Shown: positions 15,811 through 24,474, counted from the first letter of the stretch. The stretch is DNA of 64,000 nucleotides from Roseofilum reptotaenium CS-1145 (GCF_028330985.1 NZ_JAQMUE010000019.1:1-64000), one strand, 5' to 3'. Notes: a model not told the origin generated them from the letters alone. Numbers and translations are program-made.

Positions 15811-16573
15811 GCTACAAGCCTTAACCGATGTTTTTGATTTAGACATTCCCGATGAAATAAATCCTGATTCTATTCGGATGATAAATCTAAAGCACCGCAA
15901 TACCGGAATGATTTTTAAGTACATACCTGGCGGTGAGTTTGTGATGGGCTTGACTGAAGAGCAAGAAATAGAAGCCGGAAAAATCTATGATTATTTACCA
16001 TTTGATAGTTCTGAAATGAAACCATGCACTAGAGTTGAAATCAATCCTTTCTTGGTTTCAGAAACTCCTCTACTCAATGGCATTGCCAAAGAAATACTTG
16101 GACAAGATTCAATAGCAGAAGAGAATCCTTACTATCCTGCTTTCTTGAGTAGACAAGATTGTGAAAGAGTGACCTCATATTTGAATTGTCGATTGCCATC
16201 TGAGGCTGAGTGGGAGTATTTTTGCCGTGGGGGAACCAATACGCTCTTTGTCTTTGGAAACCAAGTTTTAGAATACCAGGAAATGGAAAAGTGGTTACTT
16301 TGGGATTTTTCCAACCTTAAGATACATTACGCTAATCTATTTGGCTTATATGGGATTTTTGTTGGGGAATGGTGTCAAGATCGATATAGAGAAAATTATG
16401 ACATTAAAAATCCTCCAGAAGATGATGTTTATGTCATTCGAGGAGGTGGAGCTATATTTTGGCCTTGGCAAGACCAAGAATGGATTTGGTGTATGTCAGC
16501 AATTAGGATGAGTTCAAAAGACCTGTTGGAGGACAGAACATGTGCAATGAGACTGGTTTACAACTTGCCCTAA
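15791..16573 (+). CDS. Formylglycine-generating-enzyme (FGE-sulfatase/SUMF1) domain protein
   Basis: A 260-residue cytoplasmic protein (no signal peptide). FGE-sulfatase hallmarks are IPGGEFVMG (about 47-55), RLPSEAEWEYFCRGGT (about 136-151), GEWCQDRY (about 192-199) and a C-terminal VIRGGGAIFWPW then WCMSAIR. True FGEs oxidise sulfatase Cys to formylglycine, but most bacterial members are uncharacterised, acting as modifying enzymes or C-type-lectin-fold binding proteins. The central region is shorter than usual and the SETPLLNG segment replaces the common EVTN(A/G)QY motif, so catalysis is doubtful. It is the last gene of the overlapping kinase cassette. Confidence 0.8.
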   Translation: MIDLSDKLQALTDVFDLDIPDEINPDSIRMINLKHRNTGMIFKYIPGGEFVMGLTEEQEIEAGKIYDYLPFDSSEMKPCTRVEINPFLVSETPLLNGIAKEILGQDSIAEENPYYPAFLSRQDCERVTSYLNCRLPSEAEWEYFCRGGTNTLFVFGNQVLEYQEMEKWLLWDFSNLKIHYANLFGLYGIFVGEWCQDRYRENYDIKNPPEDDVYVIRGGGAIFWPWQDQEWIWCMSAIRMSSKDLLEDRTCAMRLVYNLP

Positions 16574-16602
16574 GTCAGGATTCAATTTGTCTGATTGTGA
16601 TT

Positions 16603-16947
16603 CTATTGTTCTCCATCACTATCTTCGATAAGCTCTAGAGAATCTAGACTGTTGTAGATAGACCGTTCCTCGATAGATAAATGATATGGAAGCTTTATTT
16701 CTTGTTGTTCAAGAGTGCATTCATAATGCCTTAAATGGTTTTCTAAATTTTCTAGCACACTCAGGATAGTATATTTTATATCTTCTGTTTGTTCATCTGG
16801 AAATTGACCCATAAAAGAATATATTTCTCGAAGATGATCAAATAAGTTTGAAACGGTATCACCTTGAATAATAATACCTGGATAGTGCCGTCCTGGGACG
16901 GCTGCAATCACACTATTAGATTGGTTACAAAGAATTTTAGCTTTCAT
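16603..16947 (-). CDS. DUF6959-like small protein
   Basis: A 114-residue protein beginning MKAKILCNQSNSVIAAVPGR then HYPGIIIQGDTVSNLFDHL. The R-(H/K)-(Y/F)-PG-(I/V)-x-IQGD-(S/T) motif matches what I recall of DUF6959 proteins, which often sit near polymorphic toxin loci. The remainder is helical and acidic. It is the first of three minus-strand genes facing the FGE-like cassette and may be an orphan immunity gene. That role is inference. Confidence 0.55.
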   Translation of the reverse strand: MKAKILCNQSNSVIAAVPGRHYPGIIIQGDTVSNLFDHLREIYSFMGQFPDEQTEDIKYTILSVLENLENHLRHYECTLEQQEIKLPYHLSIEERSIYNSLDSLELIEDSDGEQ

Positions 16948-17000
16948 AAATTTTAACCCTCTGCAAAATCAGCAATATCACTATTTCAAATGTGGTAAAG

Positions 17001-17441
17001 TTATATACTTTTTATCTCCCAAGTCAACCAATATATTTTTTGTAAGGGAATTAAGCTCATAATATTCTGTTGTTCTATATATTGCCAGTTACTGGGTAAG
17101 TGATTTTCAAATCCTAGGTAGTAAGATTCGGGATGCGAACAATAAAAAAATCGCGTGTTAAAATTAATTAAGATTGTAGGTAAAAAACAAAAGTATGACT
17201 CTGTTTTTTCTTTTTCTGATAGACTCTCGTAATCCTCTTTAAGGTCATCTAAGTTAATCTTGAATTCTTCCAAGTACAATAGATATGAATTTATTTTTTC
17301 TTCAGTATCTATATTGATCAGTCCTTGCCTAAAATTATCAGAGATATTTTCTTTAGAGGACAGATTCAGCATAAAAACAAAGTAGTCAGCTTCAAAAAAA
17401 TAGATGTATTCATTATACTTGACTGAGTAAATTAAGTCCAT
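17001..17441 (-). CDS. AT-rich hypothetical protein
   Basis: A 146-residue acidic protein rich in Tyr, Phe, Asn and Leu, with a long charged helix (YLEEFKINLDDLKEDYESLS) and a C-terminal NWQYIEQQNIMSLIPLQKIY stretch. The start ATG follows an AT-rich region with no clear ribosome binding site. I recognise no family. Base composition and company (DUF6959-like and TPR immunity-like genes) suggest horizontally acquired accessory DNA. Confidence 0.55.
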   Translation of the reverse strand: MDLIYSVKYNEYIYFFEADYFVFMLNLSSKENISDNFRQGLINIDTEEKINSYLLYLEEFKINLDDLKEDYESLSEKEKTESYFCFLPTILINFNTRFFYCSHPESYYLGFENHLPSNWQYIEQQNIMSLIPLQKIYWLTWEIKSI

Positions 17442-17507
17442 ATTTTATGTCAGTATTCCAATGAATTTATTATGATATAAAATCCAAAAAATTAGCAATG
17501 ATAAGCT

Positions 17508-17590
17508 GTTGCGAACGGAACGCAGTGGAGTGAAGCAATCTGATAATCTCGCGAGTCTTGGCGATTGCTTTCTTGCCGTCGCAATGACAA
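17508..17590. repeat. Dispersed repeat with GAAGCAATC / GATTGCTT inverted motifs
   Basis: The stretch TTGCGAACGGAACGCAGTGG, then GTGAAGCAATCTG, then GGCGATTGCTTTC and GTCGCAATGAC is a well-known type of interspersed intergenic repeat in cyanobacteria and other bacteria. It forms an imperfect hairpin and has no coding potential. It separates the two minus-strand accessory genes. Confidence 0.6.
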
Positions 17591-17638
17591 TTATTTAAAC
17601 GGAATCAGGTAGGTTAAATTCCTACACCACCCCCAATG

Positions 17639-18079
17639 CTACCATCCCTTGATGGGAGATCTAATTCTTTGCTTAACCCAAGTAAGATATTTTGGATCTT
17701 CTTCTGCAAAAATCTCCTGACCCTCTCCCATGTATGCTCTAGTAAGTTCATCTAGCGCTCTACAAAAATTACCTAGTTCATATTGTACTTGACCCAATCT
17801 CAGATGAATAAATGGATTGCCAATGGCATCAGGGCAATACATTACATCCTGAAGTATTTTAAGGGATTCAGAATAGTTCTTCATAAGAAAATAAGCATCT
17901 CCAATTGCTGTTAAGATCCAAGTTGAGGCTACCCACTCCTCTTTAGGATCGGGAATCATGTGTAATGCTTTATAGTATTGTGATAAGGCAATATCGAATT
18001 TTTCTTCATCCGCATATCGATCGCCTGAATCACATAATTCAACGATTTCAGCATAAATTTCTGGTTCTAGCTCTTTCAT
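17639..18079 (-). CDS. TPR protein of an immunity-like family
   Basis: A 146-residue protein with tetratricopeptide-like helices: RYADEEKFDIALSQYYKAL, AIGDAYFLMKNYSESLKIL, and LGQVQYELGNFCRALDELT. The sequence around WVASTWILTAIGDAYF and NPFIHLRLGQVQYELGN, ending YLTWVKQRI, belongs to a recognisable set of short TPR proteins often located beside secreted-toxin loci, where they are thought to act as immunity proteins. Here it closes the accessory island and is divergent from tldD, with about 170 bp between them. Confidence 0.65.
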   Translation of the reverse strand: MKELEPEIYAEIVELCDSGDRYADEEKFDIALSQYYKALHMIPDPKEEWVASTWILTAIGDAYFLMKNYSESLKILQDVMYCPDAIGNPFIHLRLGQVQYELGNFCRALDELTRAYMGEGQEIFAEEDPKYLTWVKQRIRSPIKGW

Positions 18080-18250
18080 AAAATTTTCACTCTTATTTAT
18101 AAAAGAAGGCGATCGGTAAATTTGATACTTATTGACTCCTTATTTTGGAATTGAACTCAATTTGAACCACAAGACGGCGGCAAGAGGAGCGTAAATGTGA
18201 CACACTAGAGGATATTATTCTTCAAAAACCCTATCACCACAAGCGACTTT

Positions 18251-19729
18251 ATGACTCTTGTAATTCAAGCGCCGATCGCCAATGACCTATCCGTTAGAAC
18301 CTATCACGCCACCAAACATCGGTTTGATGAAAGCTGGGAAGTGATGCTATCGAGTCTCCTGGGATGGGGACGCGCAGCAGGTGCAGACTTTATCGAATTC
18401 TTCCTAGAGCGGATCAACTATATCAGTTGTATGGGCGAAGACGATACCATTACCAGTATTTCCCCGCGCTTGTCTACCGGTGCAGGGGTGCGGGTATTTC
18501 GCGGCAAAGCAGATTGTTATGTGAGTACCAACGATTTATCGTTTACGGGACTCAAAGCGGCTCTGGAAAAAGGGTTGCTCATTCTCGGCTTTAACCTCCC
18601 TTCTGCCAACTCCTATATTCCCGAAGTTAACCTCGAACCCCTGCGCGACTATGCCAGTACCAAGGGGAAAGAACTGTGGTTAGACGACTGTAGCCCCATG
18701 CAAGAGATGGGAGATATTCTATTACAAGCGAGCGATCGCCTCAACCAAAAAGCCTCCCATATCCAATCTCGTCGCGCCATCTACTTCCGCGACTGGCAAG
18801 AAGTCCTCGTCGCTGCCAGTGATGGCACCTTTGCCCGCGATATTCGCCTCACCCAGTCCGTTGGTTGCAGTCTCCTCTGTGCGGATGGCAGCCATCGCAC
18901 CTCCATCGGGCAACGGTTGGGTAGTACCAGTCAGCCTGATTTTTTACGAAATTGGGACAGTGAAAATACGGCTACCGATTTGGCTGAAGCGGCTGGAAAA
19001 ATGCTCTATGCTGACTATGTAGAATCGGGAAATTATCCGATTGTAATGGCGAATCAATTTGGTGGCGTAATTTTCCACGAGGCTTGCGGTCACCTCTTAG
19101 AAACCACGCAAATTGAGCGGAAAACCACCCCCTTTATGGATAAGAAAGGCGAAAAAATTGCCCATGAAAATCTCACCGCTTGGGATGAAGGACGCTCAGA
19201 AGGTGAGTTTGGCACCATTGATATGGATGATGAAGGAATGCCCACTCAGAAAACGCTTTTAATTGAAAATGGCATCCTGAAAAACTTTATCTCCGATCGC
19301 GCCGGTTCCATGCGGACAGGACATCCCAGAACCGGAAGTGGTCGCCGTCAGTCCTACACTTATGCCGCTGCTTCCCGGATGCGAAATACCTACATTGCTC
19401 CCGGCGCTTATTCCTTAGATGACCTCTTTGCCTCCATTGATAAGGGCATTTATTGTAAGAAAATGGGTGGCGGTAGCGTCGGCCCAACCGGTGAATTTAA
19501 CTTTGCCGTTGATGAAGCCTATTTAATTGAAAACGGTAAAGTCACCAAACCATTGAAAGGTGCAACCTTAATCGGAGAAGCCAAGGAAATTATGCACAAA
19601 ATTTCCATGAGTTCCCAAGATTTGGGATTAGCGGCTGGCTTCTGTGGCTCTGTCAGTGGCAGCGTTTATGTTACCGTCGGGCAGCCTCATATTAAGGTAG
19701 ATTCTATCACCGTGGGCGGGCGATCGTAG
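18251..19729 (+). CDS. tldD: TldD-family metalloprotease
   Basis: A 492-residue TldD protein. The zinc-site motif HEACGH lies at 276-281, with the downstream [16 protein letters not shown] segment near the C-terminus as in TldD. TldD pairs with TldE/PmbA to form a heterodimeric protease that degrades unfolded peptides and matures some RiPPs in other bacteria. Its partner pmbA follows on the same strand 145 bp downstream. A short GC-rich repeat-like stretch (ATGGGGGGATGGGGGGATAG) lies in the gap. The start ATG at 18251 is family-like. Confidence 0.93.
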   Translation: MTLVIQAPIANDLSVRTYHATKHRFDESWEVMLSSLLGWGRAAGADFIEFFLERINYISCMGEDDTITSISPRLSTGAGVRVFRGKADCYVSTNDLSFTGLKAALEKGLLILGFNLPSANSYIPEVNLEPLRDYASTKGKELWLDDCSPMQEMGDILLQASDRLNQKASHIQSRRAIYFRDWQEVLVAASDGTFARDIRLTQSVGCSLLCADGSHRTSIGQRLGSTSQPDFLRNWDSENTATDLAEAAGKMLYADYVESGNYPIVMANQFGGVIFHEACGHLLETTQIERKTTPFMDKKGEKIAHENLTAWDEGRSEGEFGTIDMDDEGMPTQKTLLIENGILKNFISDRAGSMRTGHPRTGSGRRQSYTYAAASRMRNTYIAPGAYSLDDLFASIDKGIYCKKMGGGSVGPTGEFNFAVDEAYLIENGKVTKPLKGATLIGEAKEIMHKISMSSQDLGLAAGFCGSVSGSVYVTVGQPHIKVDSITVGGRS

Positions 19730-19874
19730 TAAACCCTCTCTCGATATCCCCAGCCCCCTGCAAAAATGGGGGGATGGGGGGATAGGGAGATAGGGGGATC
19801 TCAGCCCATCTCAATCCGTGCAGAAATTTCTGTAAAATTTACTCTCAAAATCAACATTAGACCCATCATTTCCA

Positions 19875-21215
19875 ATGGTACAAACAATCGATTCATTAAC
19901 TACCTCTGCACAAGAGAGTGCCGAAAAGTTAGGCATTCAAAAGTTTGATATTTATGGTTCTGCTGTCGAAGAAACCAGCGTCAAAGTCGATAGCGGTGAA
20001 CCGGATCAGGTGAAAGCCTCCCAGCGCTCGAGTATTTCCGTCAGGGTATGGAATGAAGAAAATCGCATGGGAATTACCAGCACTACCGAACTCGATCCAG
20101 AGGGGCTAGAATTAGCTCTGAAAACCGCCTATGAAGCCAGTTTTTTCGGCATGAAAGAGCATGTGCCTGACTTTAGTCCAGAAGCGACTGCACCCTTGGA
20201 AAGCCAGGTGGATAAAGTGCCTCAAGCGTCGGTAGCGACGTTGATTGAAAAGTTAGTGGACGTAGAGAAACAATTGCTCGACTCCCATGAGGCGATCGCC
20301 GGAGTTCCCTATAATGGATTGGCACAACGGGATATTGAGCGCTTTTATCTCAACAGTGATGGCGCGGCTCGCTATGAAGGGGGTTCCTATGCCTCTATTT
20401 ATCTGTACACCAAAACGGAACAGGAAGGCAAAAAACCGCGCAGCGCTGGTTCAGTAAAATTTAGCCCAGGGTTCGAGAAACTAGATATCGAAGGCTGCTT
20501 AAAAGAAGCCACCGAAAAAACCATCAGTCACCTGAATTATCAGAAAGTGAAATCGGGGAAATATTTGGTGGTGTTTTCACCTGTGGCATTTCTAAGTCTG
20601 TTGGATTCCTTTACCAATATCTTTAATGCCCAAAATATTTTGGATCGTCAAAGTTTATCCACTCCCGAATCTTTAGGAACACCCATTGCCTCTCCCCTGC
20701 TCTCGTTTTCCGATGATGCTTTGCATCCCGAAAATATTGCCAAAACTACATTTGACGGCGAAGGCACGCCCACGCGCCGAGTGCCCATTATCACTGAGGG
20801 CGTATTAACCAACTTCTTACACAGTGCAGGAACCGCTAAACGCCTCAATGCTCAGCCCACAGGACATGCCAATATTGGTGCAAAAGTCACGGTTGGTCCC
20901 CACTATTATCATGTTTTTCCGGGACAAAAGGGCGATCGCACCCTGAGCCTCGACTCAGCCGAAAACGTGATTTTTATCGACGAACTGAACGCCCTCCATG
21001 CTGGAGTCCAATCCTTACAAGGGTCATTTTCCCTACCCTTTGACGGTTGGCTCGTCAATAAAGGCGAGAAGATTTCCATCGATTCTGCCACCGTAGCTGG
21101 TGATATTTTAGAAGTGCTAAAATCCATCGTCTATGTGGAACCCGAACCAGAAATTACTCCCGATGGCGTTTGTCCTCGTATCTGGATTGAAGGATTATCC
21201 ATCACTGGAGAATAG
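19875..21215 (+). CDS. pmbA: TldE/PmbA-family protein
   Basis: A 446-residue PmbA/TldE protein, the partner subunit of TldD. It shows the family features SVKVDSGEPDQVKASQRSSI, SVRVWNEENRMGITSTTEL, and the C-terminal LSFSDDALHPENIAKTTFDG / SAGTAKRLNAQPTGHANIG segments. It lacks HExxxH, as expected, since the metal site is in TldD. The ATG at 19875 gives the usual N-terminus. It is followed by an intergenic repeat cluster rather than by another operon gene. Confidence 0.92.
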   Translation: MVQTIDSLTTSAQESAEKLGIQKFDIYGSAVEETSVKVDSGEPDQVKASQRSSISVRVWNEENRMGITSTTELDPEGLELALKTAYEASFFGMKEHVPDFSPEATAPLESQVDKVPQASVATLIEKLVDVEKQLLDSHEAIAGVPYNGLAQRDIERFYLNSDGAARYEGGSYASIYLYTKTEQEGKKPRSAGSVKFSPGFEKLDIEGCLKEATEKTISHLNYQKVKSGKYLVVFSPVAFLSLLDSFTNIFNAQNILDRQSLSTPESLGTPIASPLLSFSDDALHPENIAKTTFDGEGTPTRRVPIITEGVLTNFLHSAGTAKRLNAQPTGHANIGAKVTVGPHYYHVFPGQKGDRTLSLDSAENVIFIDELNALHAGVQSLQGSFSLPFDGWLVNKGEKISIDSATVAGDILEVLKSIVYVEPEPEITPDGVCPRIWIEGLSITGE

Positions 21216-21241
21216 GGGAATAAATGGATAATTAATTATAG

Positions 21242-21297
21242 GGGCAGGTTCACTCAATATCTCCCAATTCCTACCAATAAATCTTGTGAACCTGCCC
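21242..21297. repeat. Inverted repeat GGGCAGGTTCAC / GTGAACCTGCCC
   Basis: Perfect 12-bp arms 32 bp apart, 26 bp after the pmbA stop. Could be a MITE-like remnant or a 3' processing structure. Non-coding. Confidence 0.7.
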
Positions 21298-21310
21298 AAT
21301 TGAAGGGTTA

Positions 21311-21394
21311 TAGCGCTTCGCGCTAGGCAATAGGCAATAGGTAATCGCTTGCATTACTTCTAAGGCTTCAAGCTGTACTTCATAGAAGAGAGAA
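21311..21394. repeat. Composite repeat: TAGCGC palindrome, GGCAATA heptamers, 37-bp dispersed unit
   Basis: TAGCGC-TTC-GCGCTA (21311-21325) is followed by GGCAATAGGCAATAGGTAAT and then, at 21358-21394, a unit starting TTCTAAGGCTTCAAGC that recurs at 40559-40595 with one base changed. The same order of palindrome, heptamers and unit is present at 40496-40595, so it behaves as one mobile or duplicated block. Confidence 0.75.
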
Positions 21395-21430
21395 TCAATA
21401 TATTGGATCGCCAGAGAATAGGAGAAATTT

Positions 21431-21691
21431 ATGAACATTAAGTTAGTAGAATCTTTAGCCCACGTCGTCGAATCTCTATCGCCCGAAGAGCGATCGCTCT
21501 TAGAAGAGAAGCTAAAAGTACACCAAGAGCAAGCCTTAGCCGAGGGGCAAGAGCGTCCTTTTTATGAAACCGCGACTCCGGCAGAAAGAGCGAAAGCCTT
21601 TCGGGAGTGGGCGGAGAGTCACTCGCGCAATCAGCCCTACTTATCCGATGAAGCCATTAGCCGGGAAAGCATTTACGGAGACAGAGGTTAA
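21431..21691 (+). CDS. Antitoxin-like protein of a PIN module
   Basis: An 86-residue acidic helical protein (VVESLSPEERSLLEEKLKVH, then ATPAERAKAFREWAESHSRN). This layout is common in short proteins encoded just before cyanobacterial PIN toxins; the SPEERSLLEEKL helix is typical. Its TAA stop overlaps the PIN ATG by one base (TTAATG), indicating coupled translation. It should bind and inhibit the PIN RNase and probably repress the operon, although no DNA-binding motif is obvious. Confidence 0.75.
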   Translation: MNIKLVESLAHVVESLSPEERSLLEEKLKVHQEQALAEGQERPFYETATPAERAKAFREWAESHSRNQPYLSDEAISRESIYGDRG

Positions 21692-22146
21692 TGTCATTTT
21701 TGATTGATACTAACATTCTGTTGCGGAGTGCTGATCCTAACCATCCCATGCACGCCGATGCGGTAAGAGCGACAAATATTCTGCTCGATCGAGGAGAAGA
21801 TGTTTGTATCATTGCCCAAAATTTAATCGAGTTTTGGAATGTTTACACCCGCCCTGCGGATCGGAATGGATTGGGGTATACCCCAGCCGAAGCCGCCGCA
21901 GAAGTGAATCGGTTAAAAGGAATTTTTTCCCTATTACCGGATACCCTGGCGATTTATACTGAGTGGGAACGGTTGGTGCGAACTTATGAAGTGAGGGGCG
22001 TTAATGTCCACGATGCAAGGTTAGTGGCGGCGATGGTGGTGCATGGATTGACGCATATCTTGACTTTTAATACCAGGGATTTTGCCCGGTATGCAGAAGT
22101 GACAGTAGTCCAGCCGATGGAGATGCGATCGCCCCCTGCTGAGTAG
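21691..22146 (+). CDS. PIN-domain ribonuclease toxin (VapC-like)
   Basis: A 151-residue PIN domain. Acidic metal ligands are visible at Asp6 (FLIDTNILLR), Glu in NLIEFWNVYTRP, Asp in VNVHDARLVAAM, and the C-terminal LTFNTRDFARY. It would be a magnesium-dependent single-strand RNase, probably cleaving tRNA or rRNA. It belongs with the preceding antitoxin-like gene, with a one-base overlap. Confidence 0.85.
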   Translation: MSFLIDTNILLRSADPNHPMHADAVRATNILLDRGEDVCIIAQNLIEFWNVYTRPADRNGLGYTPAEAAAEVNRLKGIFSLLPDTLAIYTEWERLVRTYEVRGVNVHDARLVAAMVVHGLTHILTFNTRDFARYAEVTVVQPMEMRSPPAE

Positions 22147-22299
22147 GGACTTGATCCCCAGTAGGAGTAATACCAGCCCGGTGAATCAGTCAATAATACC
22201 TTTTGCCTAGCGCCGACCGCCATAACTCTTTAGATCGATTTTATATTCAACCAGGGCAAATCATGCTTATATAGAGTCACATCTGTTGAGGAGAATGCG

Positions 22300-23094
22300 A
22301 TGGATAGAGTTAGCATCAATGCCCTAGGTCGTTTTCGCCAAAGCGCGATCGCCACTCTTTTGGGAACCGCAGCCAGTGCAGCCAGTATCGTCTGTTTCGC
22401 TCCTACTGCCCAGGCTGCTGATACGATCATTTTCAAATATAAATCGGAGCAAATCACCCTTGAAGTTCGTGAACTGAGAGACTTTGCCCGCACCGGTGAG
22501 ATTCCCTCTGACTTACGGCGCTTCTTAGACGATACAGATCAAGTGCCATCGGAAGTCCAAGATGTCCTCAATTTATCGATTCGGGTGAATCCTAACTTCT
22601 TCCGAGACCTGATCAACACCTCCACAGGGGAATTTGTGGTTCTGAAATTAGATGAGGCGATCGCCTCATCTGCCAGTCGCCAAGACTTAGACGCAGTTAA
22701 AAATACTCTCCTAGAAGCGGTAGAAGACGATGGGGAACTCTCCATTATCGGCTTACTCGAACGTTATCCCATCGAAACGATTACCGTAGATATTACCAAT
22801 TTAGAGCCGGTTTATTTACAAGCGAAAGCCCTGGTCGAGCGCATTATTCCTGCTTTAGAAGTGGCCAAACGCTTCCTTCAGGATATCGTCTGTGAATGCG
22901 AAGAAAACAGTAATCTGCCCACAACTGAGGGACTTTCTGCTTCTGCGTCCTCCAGCAATAGCTGCAAACCTAGCACCTATACGGCAGAAGTCACAGAAGA
23001 AGGTATCGTCATTAAAGATATTGCCGATGACTCCATTGTGTTAGAGTCAGTCAGCTTTACAAACCTTTCTCGTCTCAGCGCCAGCGTTGAGTAA
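22300..23094 (+). CDS. Exported DUF1400 protein (paralogue 1)
   Basis: A 264-residue protein with a signal peptide (cleavage near PTAQAADTIIFKY, about residue 40). The mature N-terminal part has the DUF1400 pattern: IIFKYKSEQITLEVRELRDF, RTGEIPSDLRRFL, VNPNFFRDLINTSTGEFVVL, and LLERYPIETITVD. In many cyanobacteria DUF1400 is fused in front of an alpha/beta-hydrolase; here no hydrolase follows. The C-terminus is a Ser-rich, Cys-containing tail. RBS GAGGAG is close to the ATG. A DUF1400-only paralogue follows 25 bp later. Confidence 0.75.
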   Translation: MDRVSINALGRFRQSAIATLLGTAASAASIVCFAPTAQAADTIIFKYKSEQITLEVRELRDFARTGEIPSDLRRFLDDTDQVPSEVQDVLNLSIRVNPNFFRDLINTSTGEFVVLKLDEAIASSASRQDLDAVKNTLLEAVEDDGELSIIGLLERYPIETITVDITNLEPVYLQAKALVERIIPALEVAKRFLQDIVCECEENSNLPTTEGLSASASSSNSCKPSTYTAEVTEEGIVIKDIADDSIVLESVSFTNLSRLSASVE

Positions 23095-23119
23095 TCTGGT
23101 TGATTAGTTTTGAGACTCA

Positions 23120-23758
23120 ATGCTTATGTCTACAGTTATACAGTCCATTCAACAACAGGTTTCTCAGTGGATGGCTCGCGCCTGTCCCCTAGTGTGCGCG
23201 GGTGTGGCGAGTCTGTGTTTAGGTAGTTCAGCCGCTCTCGGTGCTGAACGGGTAGTGTTGAAGTATGGCCCCGTTTCTCGGTCAGTTCCTGTTGAAGATC
23301 TAGTTGAGTTTGTGGAAACGGGAGAGGAATCCCCGATTATTCGATTTATTCTGGATGTTTCCAATGCCGATCCAGAGCAGATACGCGAGTTATTAACCTA
23401 TAACATAGGGGTTAATGTATTATTCGTGGATCGGGTATTTTACTCCTTACCCGGAGAGTATGTACTCTTTGAATTAGGCTTTTTATTTAGTACCCGGTCA
23501 GGAAAAGCCAATATTCAAGCCTTGCGCTCTGCAATTACCCTATCTGCCAGTGATGATGGCCAGATTTCTCTGTTAGAGTTCTTGCAAAACTATCCCACGG
23601 AAGGTCTCTATGTGGATGGACAGCGAGTGCAACGAGTGGCCAATGATGCGATCGCTTTTGTGGAGCGCATTGGGGTAAGGTTAGAGTTACCGATCGCCAT
23701 TGTCAAAGATTTTCTCAGTAGCGTTGTCTGCGACTGCGAAGAATTCGAGAGTCCCTGA
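23120..23758 (+). CDS. Exported DUF1400 protein (paralogue 2)
   Basis: A 212-residue protein with a signal peptide ending near SSAALGAERVV. It has a clearer DUF1400 pattern than its upstream neighbour: RVVLKYGPVSRSVPVEDLVE, FVETGEESPIIRFIL, FYSLPGEYVLFELG, and ITLSASDDGQISLLEFL. Both paralogues share a C-terminal CDCEE / CECEE motif (VVCDCEEF here, IVCECEEN upstream), which suggests a shared disulfide or metal-binding feature. It lacks a hydrolase domain. The ATG at 23126 is an alternative start. Confidence 0.78.
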   Translation: MLMSTVIQSIQQQVSQWMARACPLVCAGVASLCLGSSAALGAERVVLKYGPVSRSVPVEDLVEFVETGEESPIIRFILDVSNADPEQIRELLTYNIGVNVLFVDRVFYSLPGEYVLFELGFLFSTRSGKANIQALRSAITLSASDDGQISLLEFLQNYPTEGLYVDGQRVQRVANDAIAFVERIGVRLELPIAIVKDFLSSVVCDCEEFESP

Positions 23759-23953
23759 ACCATCATTATTAGACTTCTTGCAGAAAGTGAGGGAATAGGG
23801 AATAGGGGTAAGAATGCAGGATTACTCCATTGCCATTTATTTTCTGCACAATTATGCAAGAGGTCTATTCATTATTTCGGCTTGGGATGAAACACCCGGT
23901 TTCTTAAAACAGAAGCTGGGTTTCTGGTAGATTCATTGAGTCTGGACAAGATA

Positions 23954-24109
23954 ATGGATATCACGCGAAGGCAGTTGATCAAAACACTGACTTTTGTCGG
24001 TGGACTAGGAACCGTTTTGACAATGCAAGGATGCAAAAGTAATCGGCCTACGTTTGACTTTGATGTTGTGACGGTTAATGCCACTCCCCGACTTCTACAA
24101 GAAGTCTAA
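23954..24109 (+). pseudogene. Truncated Tat lipoprotein, N-terminal remnant
   Basis: A 51-codon ORF starts MDITRRQLIKTLTFVGGLGT, a twin-arginine-type signal, followed by a lipobox-like LTMQGC and then PTFDFDVVTVNA. The last segment resembles the start of exported cyanobacterial FGE-sulfatase proteins (family assignment is from memory). Coding sense is lost at 24090, where the palindromic repeat GACTTCTACAAGAAGTC supplies the last residues and the TAA. The rest of the gene is absent, since an NTF2-like gene on the other strand follows at once. Confidence 0.6.
24090..24106. repeat. GACTTCTNCAAGAAGTC palindrome (dispersed family)
   Basis: A 17-bp near-palindrome. Other copies are at 24717-24733 and 32120-32136, and a degenerate one at about 23772-23788. 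This copy provides the stop codons of both the truncated Tat lipoprotein and the convergent NTF2-like gene. Confidence 0.75.
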
Positions 24110-24474
24110 TTTTGTGCCTCAAAGTCATCTTCTCGCAATTTTGCTGTTCCATCAGCTTGTAAGACCCAAAGTTCCTTATGAATAACACCACTAGCTTTAT
24201 TCATTTTCCATTGGGAAGTTAGTATTGCACTGGTTTCATCAACGATGTCGATTTTGGGTTCGACATATTCCACATCAGAAAACCCATCTTCAATGAGCTT
24301 TTGCCAAAATTGTTGGATTTCTTCGCGACCTGTAAATGTACCAAATGGTCTGGCATACATCACTGCTGTTTCCTCATATTCATTAGCACAGCCTGCGGCC
24401 TTCCCTGAATTAAACGATGATTGCCACCGTTTACTTGCTTCATTGACTATTTTAAGGAGATTTTCTTCATCCAT
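24106..24474 (-). CDS. NTF2-like / SnoaL-like small protein
   Basis: A 122-residue protein of the nuclear-transport-factor-2 fold (DUF4440-like). The pattern YEETAVMYARPFGTFTGREE, then IQQFWQKLIEDGFSDVEY and SAILTSQWKMNKASGV is typical of steroid-isomerase-like small-molecule-binding domains. It has no catalytic signature I can identify. It ends convergently with the truncated lipoprotein, the two stop codons overlapping within a palindromic repeat. Confidence 0.75.
   Translation of the reverse strand: MDEENLLKIVNEASKRWQSSFNSGKAAGCANEYEETAVMYARPFGTFTGREEIQQFWQKLIEDGFSDVEYVEPKIDIVDETSAILTSQWKMNKASGVIHKELWVLQADGTAKLREDDFEAQN

Noticed and set aside
15791..16573. FGE-like protein as the target of a diversity-generating retroelement
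   Set aside because: FGE-fold proteins are common targets, but no reverse transcriptase or template repeat was seen in the window.
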